Shown here piece after piece: positions 1 to 6,013 of a stretch of DNA of 10,757 bases; the first letter of the stretch is position 1; each line of letters begins with the position of its first letter. A model generated the notes under the pieces. The model had not been told where the DNA came from. It searched no databases and saw only the letters and a list, made by a program, of their open reading frames with translations. The position numbers were made by a program, and so were the translations under genes. The stretch comes from an uncultured Holophagaceae bacterium (GTDB taxonomy: Bacteria > Acidobacteriota > Holophagae > Holophagales > Holophagaceae): NCBI GenBank assembly GCA_903890595.1, contig CAITBU010000260.1, forward strand, positions 1-10,757, given 5' to 3'.

Positions 1-189
1 CAGAATGCCCAGGCCATGGTCGCCGAGGGACGCGCCTGTCTGGTGGAGCAGGGTGAGGGCTTCACCGCCCGTATGGAAGAGGCGTTGCGCGGACTCCTGG
101 CCGATGCTGCCGCGCGACAGTGTCTGTCCAAGGCACCCGAGGCCAACCATGCTGTGCTGCAATGCCTGGACGACCTCGAGGGCTTGTAG
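1..189 (+). CDS. C-terminal 62 residues of a probable Kdo transferase (WaaA/KdtA-like), 5' truncated by the window
   Basis: The frame is open from base 1 to a TAG stop at 187-189 and encodes the end of a protein. The pattern NAQAMVAEG...LVEQGEGF, then a helical stretch EEALRGLLADAAARQ, then a final helix starting APEANHAVLQCL, resembles the end of 3-deoxy-D-manno-octulosonic acid transferases. In those enzymes the C-terminal Rossmann half ends with a 'fxeaa..lvxaGag' turn, a short helix and an 'anxGal..tl' helix. Such enzymes attach Kdo to lipid A precursor at the inner membrane. Only the tail is visible, so another GT-B glycosyltransferase is possible. The gene converges on tatC. Reading frame is fairly sure; family assignment is tentative. 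Confidence 0.45.
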   Translation, partial: QNAQAMVAEGRACLVEQGEGFTARMEEALRGLLADAAARQCLSKAPEANHAVLQCLDDLEGL

Positions 190-224
190 CGGCTGTCCCG
201 CATTGAAGAGGACAAGGAGAACAA

Positions 225-270
225 CTCTCGCGGAGAAAGGACGAGGGAGGCGGAGGGGCGCGGAGGAACA
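225..270. repeat. Degenerate 10-nt tandem repeat (GCGGAG-rich), four units
   Basis: Four consecutive 10-nt units can be read: 230-239 gcggagaaag, 240-249 gacgagggag, 250-259 gcggaggggc, 260-269 gcggaggaac. GCGGAG is exact in units 1, 3 and 4, and unit 2 is diverged. The repeat lies in the non-coding gap (190-422) between two convergent genes. On the opposite strand it reads as a run of CTCCGC words, a kind of intergenic repeat seen in many GC-rich genomes. No coding role is evident. Confidence 0.6.
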
Positions 271-305
271 ACGGCTGGGAGCAAGGCCCCAGGCCTGCCT
301 TTGCA

Positions 306-375
306 CCTATCCCCTTCATCCCTTGCATCCCTGTTTCTTGTGTCTTTCTTTGAAAACAGGGACGAAGGGGATAGG
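306..375. repeat. 70-bp imperfect palindromic intergenic element built on a 9-nt unit
   Basis: The outer arms cctatccccttc (306-317) and gaaggggatagg (364-375) are perfect 12-nt inverted repeats. The inner arms ccctgttt (329-336) and aaacaggg (354-361) are perfect 8-nt inverted repeats. The left arm shows three 9-nt units (309-317, 318-326, 327-335), each starting 'atccc'. The right arm matches it with one unit missing. The spacer between the inner arms is T-rich. It could fold as a hairpin between the convergent stops at 189 and 423 and so help termination, or be a REP/MITE-like dispersed element. The rest of the 190-422 gap shows no gene. Confidence 0.6.
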
Positions 376-422
376 GCGCGCTTCGTGCTAATCCAGTCTT
401 GTTACCTCGACCCTGCGACCGG

Positions 423-1193
423 CTACTTGGGCTGGCGGGGTTCGGCGAGCCAGGCCACGATGACGGAGACGAAGTAGAGGCCCAGCAGCACCACACTGAA
501 GAACAGGGTGGTGACCACCACATCGCCCGGGGTGAAGAAGGCGCTGAAGATGAGAATGGCCATGGTGGCGTGGCGCCAGTACTTCAGCATCAGGCGGGCG
601 GTCACGATGCGGAACCGGGCCAGGAAGAAGAACAGCACCGGCAGCTCGAACATGATGCCCGTGATGAGCAGGGTGGAGATGAACAGGTCCAGGTAGTCCG
701 AGACGTGCAGGTTGGCCCGCAGGCCTGCCGAGGCCGCTTCCTGGAAGAGGATGTCGCCCAGGAACTTGAAGGCCTGACTGTAGGCAAAGGCAGCGCCCCC
801 GAGGAAGCAGCCGGAGGTCACCACCACAAAGGGGATGACGAGGCGGCGCTCCTTGGGCAGCAGACCGGGCCGGATGAAGGACCAGACCTGATAAAACAGA
901 AAGGGCGCGACGAGAAAGGCCGCGGCCCAAAGCGAGAGCCGCATCATGCTGAAGAAGGGCTCGGTGAGGTCGGTGAAGGCGAAGGGATCCAGGGAGCCGA
1001 TGGGCTTGTGGGTCTGGCGGGCCATGGCCTCCAGGAAAGGCTTCTGCGCCCAGAGCCAGAGCTTGAAGCGGAAGGCGTAGGTCACCGCAAAGCCCACGGC
1101 CACGATGAGCAGGGAGCGGACGATGCGCACCCGCAGCTCCTGCAGGTGCTCCCAGAAGCTCATCTTGTCGGGAGGCGTATCGGGTAGGCCCAT
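423..1193 (-). CDS. tatC: Sec-independent (twin-arginine) protein translocase subunit TatC
   Basis: The 256-residue product has the length and six-helix layout of TatC, the inner-membrane receptor for folded proteins carrying twin-arginine signal peptides. Visible marks are the N-terminal FWEHLQELR (13-21), the periplasmic/TM2 region FYQVWSFIRPGL (100-111) followed by LPKERR (112-117), the FELP motif with its conserved Glu (E183), and the last two helices RHATMAILIFSAFFTPGD (207-224) and VVVTTLFFSVVLLGLYFVSV. Membrane spans are approximately 25-45, 84-106, 117-138, 167-190, 205-220 and 226-248. The chosen ATG has GAGGA just upstream. The ATG at residue 11 lacks a ribosome site, although homologues often begin near there. 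It lies 57 nt downstream of tatA, with which it should be co-transcribed. Confidence 0.95.
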   Translation of the reverse strand: MGLPDTPPDKMSFWEHLQELRVRIVRSLLIVAVGFAVTYAFRFKLWLWAQKPFLEAMARQTHKPIGSLDPFAFTDLTEPFFSMMRLSLWAAAFLVAPFLFYQVWSFIRPGLLPKERRLVIPFVVVTSGCFLGGAAFAYSQAFKFLGDILFQEAASAGLRANLHVSDYLDLFISTLLITGIMFELPVLFFFLARFRIVTARLMLKYWRHATMAILIFSAFFTPGDVVVTTLFFSVVLLGLYFVSVIVAWLAEPRQPK

Positions 1194-1250
1194 GGTCCTC
1201 GCGCAGTCAGGGGGCCGGACCAGCCGGCAGGCAGTGGACGAAGGCCGGTG

Positions 1251-1448
1251 CTACTTCTTGTCGTGGTCCTTGTCCTTATCTGCCACGACGTCATCCTTGA
1301 CGGCGTCGGTCAGTTCCTTGCTGGCCTTCTTGAACTCCTGGATGCCCTTGCCCAGGCTCTTGCCCAGCTCCGGCAGGCGCGAGGGCCCGAAGAAGATCAG
1401 CAGGGCGATGCCGATCAGCAGGATCTCCATCATTCCGAGGTTGCCCAT
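1251..1448 (-). CDS. tatA: Twin-arginine translocase pore subunit TatA/TatE
   Basis: This 65-residue protein has the standard TatA plan: a short N-terminal membrane helix (about 6-20), the hinge FGPSRLPELGKSLGKGI (20-36), an amphipathic helix through KKASKELTDAV, and a charged tail ending in DKDKDHDKK. FGP with the following LPELG is diagnostic of the family. TatA oligomers form the passage for substrates recognised by TatC. The start ATG is preceded by GGAG at a 6-nt spacing. No TatB-type partner is in view, so this TatA may serve both roles, as in minimal Tat systems, or a TatB may be encoded elsewhere. It lies between ugd and tatC on the same strand. Confidence 0.95.
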   Translation of the reverse strand: MGNLGMMEILLIGIALLIFFGPSRLPELGKSLGKGIQEFKKASKELTDAVKDDVVADKDKDHDKK

Positions 1449-1548
1449 GGGGGTCTCCGTATCGGGTGGTGCCGGTTCAGGTGGGTGGCAGCTTCAGCGC
1501 AGGGTGGCCGAAGGGGCTGGGTCCATTCTAAGCAGGTGTGGTCGAAGA

Positions 1549-1563
1549 CGTTGCCAGGCAACG
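1549..1563. promoter_or_regulatory. 15-bp perfect palindrome in the ugd-tatA gap, possible operator or terminator remnant
   Basis: CGTTGCC-A-GGCAACG is a perfect 7-bp inverted repeat around a single central base. It lies 24 nt beyond the ugd stop and about 100 nt before the tatA start, in the 139-base gap 1449-1587. No T-run follows it on the minus strand, so it is not a clear intrinsic terminator. A TAGAAT hexamer on the minus strand (1530-1525) could be the -10 box of a tatAC promoter, with no convincing -35. The symmetry would suit a dimeric regulator, but this is only a suggestion. Confidence 0.35.
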
Positions 1564-1587
1564 CCACTTTTCTCGGTGGGCTGCGGC

Positions 1588-2943
1588 TCAGGGTCCCTGC
1601 ACGGCCCGGCGGCCCAGGGAGTGGTAGGTCCAGCCGGCGGCCTCCATGGCTTCGGGCCGGAACAGGTTGCGGCCATCGAAGATGCGGCGAGCCTTGAGGG
1701 CCTTCCCCACGGCCTCCAGGTCGGCCTTGCGGTAGTCCGCCCACTCGGTGGCGATGAGCAGGGCGTCGGCGCCTTCACATGCTTCCAGCGGCGTGGCTGC
1801 GTAGCGCACCCGGTCGCCGATGCGCGCCTGCACGGCCTCCATGGCAGCAAAGTCATGGACCACCACCTCGGCCCCCAGGTTCACCAGACCGTCGATGAGC
1901 TCGAGGGCCATGCTCTCCCGGATGTCGTCGGTGTCGGCCTTGAAGGCGAGGCCCCAGAGGGCGAAGCGGCGGCCCTTGAGGGGTGCGGGCGTGCCGCCCT
2001 TGACGCCGAAGTGGGCCTTCACCTTGCGCAGCAGCACCTGCTTCTGGTGGCGGTTGGCCTCCACGGTGGCGGCCAGGGTCATGAGCGGGTGGCCCTGCTC
2101 CCGACCCACCTTGAGGAGGGCCTGCAGGTCCTTGGGGAAGCAAGAGCCCCCGAAGCCCGGCCCAGGGTTCAGGAAGGCGGGGCCGATGCGGTGGTCGGCC
2201 CCGATGGCGGTCTTTACGTGGTCCACATCGGCACCGACGGACTCCGCCAGGTTGGCGATCTCGTTGATGAAGCTGATGCGCAGGGCCAGCATGGCGTTGG
2301 CGGCGTACTTGGTGAGCTCGGCGCTGGGGGGATCCATGCGGAACCACTTGCCCCCGCTGCGGTCCAGGAAGGGCTGGTAGAGGGCCTTCATGATGGCTTC
2401 GGCGTGGTCCGTGCGGCAGCCCACCACCACCCGATCGGGCTCCAGGAAGTCGCCGAGGGCCGAGCCTTCCCGCAGGAACTCGGGGTTGCTCACCACCTCG
2501 AAGGCCCGGTCCGTGTGGCGGGCGATTTCGGCATGGACCCGGGCCGCGGTGCCCACGGGCACGGTGCTCTTGTCCACCACCACCAGGGGCGGCGCGTCGG
2601 GGGAGCGGAGGGCCATGCCCTCGCCGATCTCTCCAGCGACGGCCAGGACGTACTTCATGTCAGCGCTGCCATCCTCACTCTGCGGGGTGCCCACGCAGAT
2701 GAAGGCCACGTCCACATCACCCATGGCGGGCATCAGCTCGGTGCTGAAGCGCAGGGTCTTGGAAGCCAGGTGCTTCGCCAGCAGCTCCTCCAGGCCCGGC
2801 TCAAAGATGGGGGACTTGCCCTTGGACAAGGCAGCCACCTTAGCCCCATCCACATCCACCCCGAGGACCTGGTTCCCGCCCTCGGCAAAGCAGACGGCGG
2901 CCACCAGCCCCACATACCCCGAACCGATGACCAAGACCCGCAT
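1588..2943 (-). CDS. ugd: UDP-glucose 6-dehydrogenase
   Basis: The protein (451 residues) oxidises UDP-glucose twice with NAD to UDP-glucuronate, a precursor for extracellular and capsular polysaccharides. It shows the N-terminal Rossmann GSGYVGL (7-13) with acid VDVD, FICVGTPQ (81-88), DKSTVPVGT (124-132), NPEFLREGSA (153-162), the lysine/asparagine helix ELTKYAANA, and the catalytic loop GFGGSCFPKD with nucleophile Cys at about 268. The C-terminal domain has GLAFKADTDDIRES and LLIATEW. Length is normal. I start at the ATG giving MRVLVIGSGY, which has GAGG five bases upstream; a TTG five codons earlier is less likely. UDP-N-acetyl-mannosamine dehydrogenases are related, but the motifs favour Ugd. 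It is divergent from tolQ. Confidence 0.95.
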   Translation of the reverse strand: MRVLVIGSGYVGLVAAVCFAEGGNQVLGVDVDGAKVAALSKGKSPIFEPGLEELLAKHLASKTLRFSTELMPAMGDVDVAFICVGTPQSEDGSADMKYVLAVAGEIGEGMALRSPDAPPLVVVDKSTVPVGTAARVHAEIARHTDRAFEVVSNPEFLREGSALGDFLEPDRVVVGCRTDHAEAIMKALYQPFLDRSGGKWFRMDPPSAELTKYAANAMLALRISFINEIANLAESVGADVDHVKTAIGADHRIGPAFLNPGPGFGGSCFPKDLQALLKVGREQGHPLMTLAATVEANRHQKQVLLRKVKAHFGVKGGTPAPLKGRRFALWGLAFKADTDDIRESMALELIDGLVNLGAEVVVHDFAAMEAVQARIGDRVRYAATPLEACEGADALLIATEWADYRKADLEAVGKALKARRIFDGRNLFRPEAMEAAGWTYHSLGRRAVQGP

Positions 2944-3010
2944 GGCTACCTCACGCAAACCTGTCGAGTGTAGCGCATTAGAGCCGCTATGATGACCTTA
3001 CGGAGGCGGC
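2944..3010. promoter_or_regulatory. Divergent promoter region between ugd and the tolQ operon
   Basis: These 67 bases separate two divergent starts and must carry both promoters or parts of them. On the plus strand TATGAT (2988-2993) is a good -10 match, followed by GGAGG (3002-3006) five bases... before the tolQ ATG counted from the end of that box is a 4-nt spacer. On the minus strand TACACT about 30 nt before the ugd ATG is a weaker -10 candidate. No clear -35 is seen for either. The ribosome site is solid; the promoter calls are tentative. Confidence 0.35.
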
Positions 3011-3706
3011 ATGGCGATGCTGGCAGCACCCACGGGCGGCGAGGTCAATCTGCTGGAGGTCATGCTCCATGCGGGCTTGGTTTCGAAGGCCGTGCTCCTG
3101 ATCCTAATGGTCTTTTCTCTCTTGAGCTGGGTGGTGATCATCCGCAAGGGGCTGCTGTACCGCCGCAGCCGAACGGTGTCGGAGGCCTTCCGGGTCGCCT
3201 TCAAGCAGTCCACGGACTGGCGCGAGTTCAAGCAGCAGGTGGAGGGCTACGCCCTGAGTCCCCTGGTCGGCCTCTTCATGGCGGGCTACAGCGAAGTGAC
3301 CTATCAGCTGAAGCAGGTGGGCCAGGATGGTCGGGCTACATTGCGCAGCATGGAGGCTGTCGAGCGCAGCCTGCAGCGAGCCAGTGTGGTGGAGATGGGT
3401 CGGCTGGAGCGCTCCCTGGGTGGGCTGGCTACGGTGGCTGCGGTGAGCCCCTTCATCGGCCTCTTCGGCACCGTGTGGGGCATCATCGATGCTTTCCGCG
3501 GCATCGGCGCCACGGGCAATGCGAACTTAGCCACGGTGGCCCCCGGCATCTCCGAGGCCCTGGTGGCCACGGCCATCGGCCTGGTGGCGGCCATTCCGGC
3601 CCTCATGGCCTACAACTTCTTCCAGGGCCAGCTGAAGCAGTTCCAGACCGAGCTGGATGACTTCTCCCTGGAGTTCATCAGCCTCTCCGAGCGGAACTTC
3701 ACCTGA
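3011..3706 (+). CDS. tolQ: MotA/TolQ/ExbB family proton channel protein, TolQ-like
   Basis: The 231-residue inner-membrane protein has the three-helix TolQ/ExbB plan: TM1 at about 24-44 after a short periplasmic N-terminus, a large cytoplasmic segment (about 48-135), then TM2 (about 136-160) and TM3 (about 181-204). The conserved stretches SPFIGLFGTVWGII (146-159) and PGISEALVATAIGLVAAIPA (178-197) line the proton path and the TolR/ExbD contact. Such channels use proton motive force to drive an ExbD/TolR partner for envelope constriction or TonB-dependent import. No ExbD/TolR gene follows; the next gene is a deacetylase. TolQ versus ExbB cannot be settled without the partner. GGAGG lies 4 nt before the ATG. 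Confidence 0.88.
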   Translation: MAMLAAPTGGEVNLLEVMLHAGLVSKAVLLILMVFSLLSWVVIIRKGLLYRRSRTVSEAFRVAFKQSTDWREFKQQVEGYALSPLVGLFMAGYSEVTYQLKQVGQDGRATLRSMEAVERSLQRASVVEMGRLERSLGGLATVAAVSPFIGLFGTVWGIIDAFRGIGATGNANLATVAPGISEALVATAIGLVAAIPALMAYNFFQGQLKQFQTELDDFSLEFISLSERNFT

Positions 3707-4521
3707 GCCTGCGTCGCCTCCCGCTCTCCCTGGACTGGGAGGACTGGTTCCAGCTCTGCTGCCCGCCCTTTGATGCACCGGAGGCCCTGGACCACTTCGA
3801 GTGCCGCCTGCCCCTGGCCACGGAGCGGGCCCTGGCGCTGTGTGCGGACCTGGGGGCCACGGCCACCTGGTTCTGCCTGGGGGACCAGGCGCAGCGCCAC
3901 CCAGACCTGCTCCGCCGCATCACCGCCGCAGGGCACTCGGTGGCCCTCCATGGCCTCAGCCACCGCCGGGCCTTCCTCCTGGACCGCTCGGCCTGGCGGG
4001 ACTCGCTCCGGGACGGCAAGGCCCTGCTGGAGGACCTCACCGGAACCCCTGTGGTGGGCTACCGGGCGCCGGAGTGGAGCCTGCGGGGGCCGGCCGCCGA
4101 CTGGTGGCAGGATCTGCCGGAGCTGGGCTTCCGCTACGACGCCAGCCGGGCGCCCCTGGCGGTCATCGGGGATATTGCCTGGCCCCGGCGGCCCTACCTC
4201 CTGACCGAGGGCCTCTGGGAGCTCCCGCCGCCGGTGCTCTGGCGCGGTCCACTGACGTCTCCGCTGTGGGGCTGGGGGCCCCGGGTGCTGCCCTTCAGCC
4301 TCGTCCGCCGGGCCCTGGAGGCCCTCGCCCTGGAGGACGCCGGCACGCCGCTGGTGCTCCATCCCTGGGAGCTGGACGAGGCTCAGCCTGACCTGCCCGG
4401 GGCCAGCCTCGGCCACCGCTTTGCCCACAGCGCTGGCCTGCGCGGCTACGGGGATCGCCTGCGGGAGCTGCTGGCTGGCTTCGAGCTGGTGAGCCTGGAA
4501 GCCTGGGTGGCCGCTCGATGA
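3703..4521 (+). CDS. Polysaccharide deacetylase (NodB fold, DUF3473/PEP-CTERM-locus type), probable CTG start
   Basis: The frame encodes a complete NodB-type deacetylase. It has the first motif LSLDWEDWFQ (D11, E13, D14), the metal-binding HGLSH (H83, H87), GYRAPEWS (119-126) with the conserved Arg and Pro, YDASRAP, and the final HPWELD (H220-E223). The family removes N- or O-acetyl groups from envelope or exported polysaccharides. Between the upstream stop at 3658 and codon 80 there is no ATG, GTG or TTG; the first of these, a GTG at 3940, would cut off motif 1 and much of the fold. A CTG at 3703, overlapping the tolQ TGA as CTGA, gives a 272-residue protein beginning MSLRRLPLSLDWEDW. It overlaps yaaA by ATGA. 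No signal peptide is visible. Family is sure; the start is inferred. Confidence 0.85.
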   Translation: MSLRRLPLSLDWEDWFQLCCPPFDAPEALDHFECRLPLATERALALCADLGATATWFCLGDQAQRHPDLLRRITAAGHSVALHGLSHRRAFLLDRSAWRDSLRDGKALLEDLTGTPVVGYRAPEWSLRGPAADWWQDLPELGFRYDASRAPLAVIGDIAWPRRPYLLTEGLWELPPPVLWRGPLTSPLWGWGPRVLPFSLVRRALEALALEDAGTPLVLHPWELDEAQPDLPGASLGHRFAHSAGLRGYGDRLRELLAGFELVSLEAWVAAR

Positions 4522-5240
4522 AGGCGCGGCCCCTCATCCTGCTGGCACCCTCCGAGGACAAAGCCCCGGGGGGCGTGCCTGGCCGTCTGCGGGAGACGCC
4601 GGCCCAGGCTTGGGTGCGCGAGGCCCTGGTGGAGCTGGCCCGGAATGGCTCGCCTGCTGACCTGCAGAAGGCCTTGCAGGTGAAGGGCGTGGCCCTGGAC
4701 CGGGCCCGCGCCGAAGCCCTGGCCCTGGGCGGCCGCGTGCCCCTGCTGCCTGCCCTCGCTCGCTACACCGGCGTGGCCTTCCAGGCCCTGGATGCCGCCA
4801 CGCTGCCCGCCGCCACCTGGGGCCAGGTCCACATCCTGTCCAGCCTGCGGGGGCTGGTGCGCGGCGATGAGCTGCTGCCGCCCTACAAGCTGAAGCTGAC
4901 GGGCCTGCTGGGCCTCAAGGCCCACTGGCGACGGGAGCTGCCCGCCCAGCTGGACAGCCTGCCGGAGGGCCCCCTCTGGGAGCTATTGCCGGGCGATGCA
5001 GCGGACCTGCTCAAGGGCTGGACTCGCCCCCGGCACTCCGTGGAGATCTACGAAGCCGAGGGCCGGGCCATGGGGCACTTCTCCAAGAAGTTTCGGGGCC
5101 TGGTGGCCCGCTGGCTCCTGAGCACCGGGCAAGGGGATCCGCAGCAGGTGCTGCGGGGCCGCATCCCCGGCTGCTCCTGGGTGGGCGTGCTGGACAACGA
5201 CCAGGGCGGCCTGACCCTGCAGCTGCTGGTGGACCCATGA
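4518..5240 (+). CDS. yaaA: YaaA/DUF328 family peroxide-stress protein
   Basis: The 240-residue product matches the YaaA family, whose E. coli member limits free intracellular iron during hydrogen peroxide stress. It begins with the divergent N-terminal form LLAPSEDKAPGG (compare LPPSEgK..GG in many non-enteric members). The central signature is RYTGVAFQALDA, then HILSSLRGLVRGDELLPPY (the 'lSglyGllrp.d.i.pYrl' element), and the C-terminal block is HFSKKFRGLVARWLL. Length is slightly below the usual 245-260. It overlaps the deacetylase stop and the next start by ATGA on both sides, so it is translationally coupled in the tolQ-nadB chain. Cytoplasmic. Biochemical function in this lineage is untested. 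Confidence 0.8.
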   Translation: MKARPLILLAPSEDKAPGGVPGRLRETPAQAWVREALVELARNGSPADLQKALQVKGVALDRARAEALALGGRVPLLPALARYTGVAFQALDAATLPAATWGQVHILSSLRGLVRGDELLPPYKLKLTGLLGLKAHWRRELPAQLDSLPEGPLWELLPGDAADLLKGWTRPRHSVEIYEAEGRAMGHFSKKFRGLVARWLLSTGQGDPQQVLRGRIPGCSWVGVLDNDQGGLTLQLLVDP

Positions 5241-6013
5241 GTGATGCCTGCAACCGCACCCCCTTCTGGCAGCGCCAGCCGCTGCTGCCCGTGGCCATCC
5301 AGGAGGTCCTCCGGGAGCGTCTGGAGGCCGCCCTGGCTGACCCGGCTGCGCGGGAAGCTCTGGTGTGGCCCACCATCCTGGGGGCCCCGTCCCTGCGGGG
5401 CGAGCACCCTGACGGCCTGCCGGAGGAGCGCCTCCTGGCCCATGCCGCGCGCCTGCTGGCAGCGCTCGGCTGCACGGACCCGGCGGCGGCCTGGCAGCGG
5501 GATCGGGCCGCCCGACCGGACACGGCCCTGGCTGGGCCTGGGGGCTGGCTTCCCGGGGCTGCCTGGGGGTCCTGGGGACCCCTGGTGAGCCTACGCTGCG
5601 GCTGGACCCTGGCGGCCCTCACGCCCCTGGCTCCAGGGGCAACCTACCCGCTGGCCTGCGGGGTGTCCCTGTTCAACCACGGCCTCTACCACGAGTGCCA
5701 CGACGCCCTGGAGCCCCTGTGGGGCGCCGCTACCGGTCCCCTGCGGGAGGGCCTCCAGGGCTTGATCCTCATGGCCGGTGGCTACCACCACCTGCAGCAG
5801 CACAACCGCCCCGGCCTGCTCGCCCTGTGGGAGGAAACGCGGGTGCGTCTGGAGGCCTGCGGCGGGGTCGTGGGCACGCCCTGGGGCCAGGTGCGGGCCG
5901 ATGTCGCCCTGGACCTGACCATCCGTCGACTGGACGAGGGTCGGCGCATGAACGATGATTCGGATCTGGCACCCCTGTGGGCGCTGGATCGCCCCACCTG
6001 GGAGCTGGCATGA
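5237..6013 (+). CDS. DUF309 domain protein with an extra N-terminal region
   Basis: The C-terminal part (about 142-205) is a DUF309 helical domain: SLFNHGLYHECHDALEPLW, with the HECHD motif at 152-156 in place of the usual 'f.EaHe.lE.lW', then LQGLILMAGGYHHLQ with paired histidines. The family's role is not established. Most DUF309 proteins are short, but here about 140 residues precede the domain; they are rich in Ala, Leu and Pro and I do not recognise them. No membrane span or signal is visible. The start ATG overlaps the yaaA stop (ATGA), and its own stop overlaps the nadB start the same way. The context suggests a cytoplasmic partner of yaaA or nadB, but this is inference. Confidence 0.75.
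   Translation: MSDACNRTPFWQRQPLLPVAIQEVLRERLEAALADPAAREALVWPTILGAPSLRGEHPDGLPEERLLAHAARLLAALGCTDPAAAWQRDRAARPDTALAGPGGWLPGAAWGSWGPLVSLRCGWTLAALTPLAPGATYPLACGVSLFNHGLYHECHDALEPLWGAATGPLREGLQGLILMAGGYHHLQQHNRPGLLALWEETRVRLEACGGVVGTPWGQVRADVALDLTIRRLDEGRRMNDDSDLAPLWALDRPTWELA

Noticed and set aside
399..1187. A 262-codon plus-strand frame over tatC
   Set aside because: The product is a hydrophilic shadow (Glu/Gly/His-rich) of a membrane protein gene read backwards.
2944..2958. A TTG start for ugd five codons upstream
   Set aside because: It would place the GAGG ribosome site inside the coding region, and the ATG form begins exactly at the Rossmann strand as homologues do.
1105..2973. A 622-codon open frame on the plus strand antisense to ugd
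   Set aside because: It runs opposite a clear ugd, its product has no recognisable motif, and its openness follows from GC-rich third positions.
2989..3660. A 223-codon frame overlapping tolQ in another plus-strand frame
   Set aside because: Gly/Pro-rich shadow; tolQ has the ribosome site and the family motifs.
3610..4428. A 272-codon antisense frame over the deacetylase
   Set aside because: It competes with a sense frame carrying every deacetylase motif; it is a compositional shadow.
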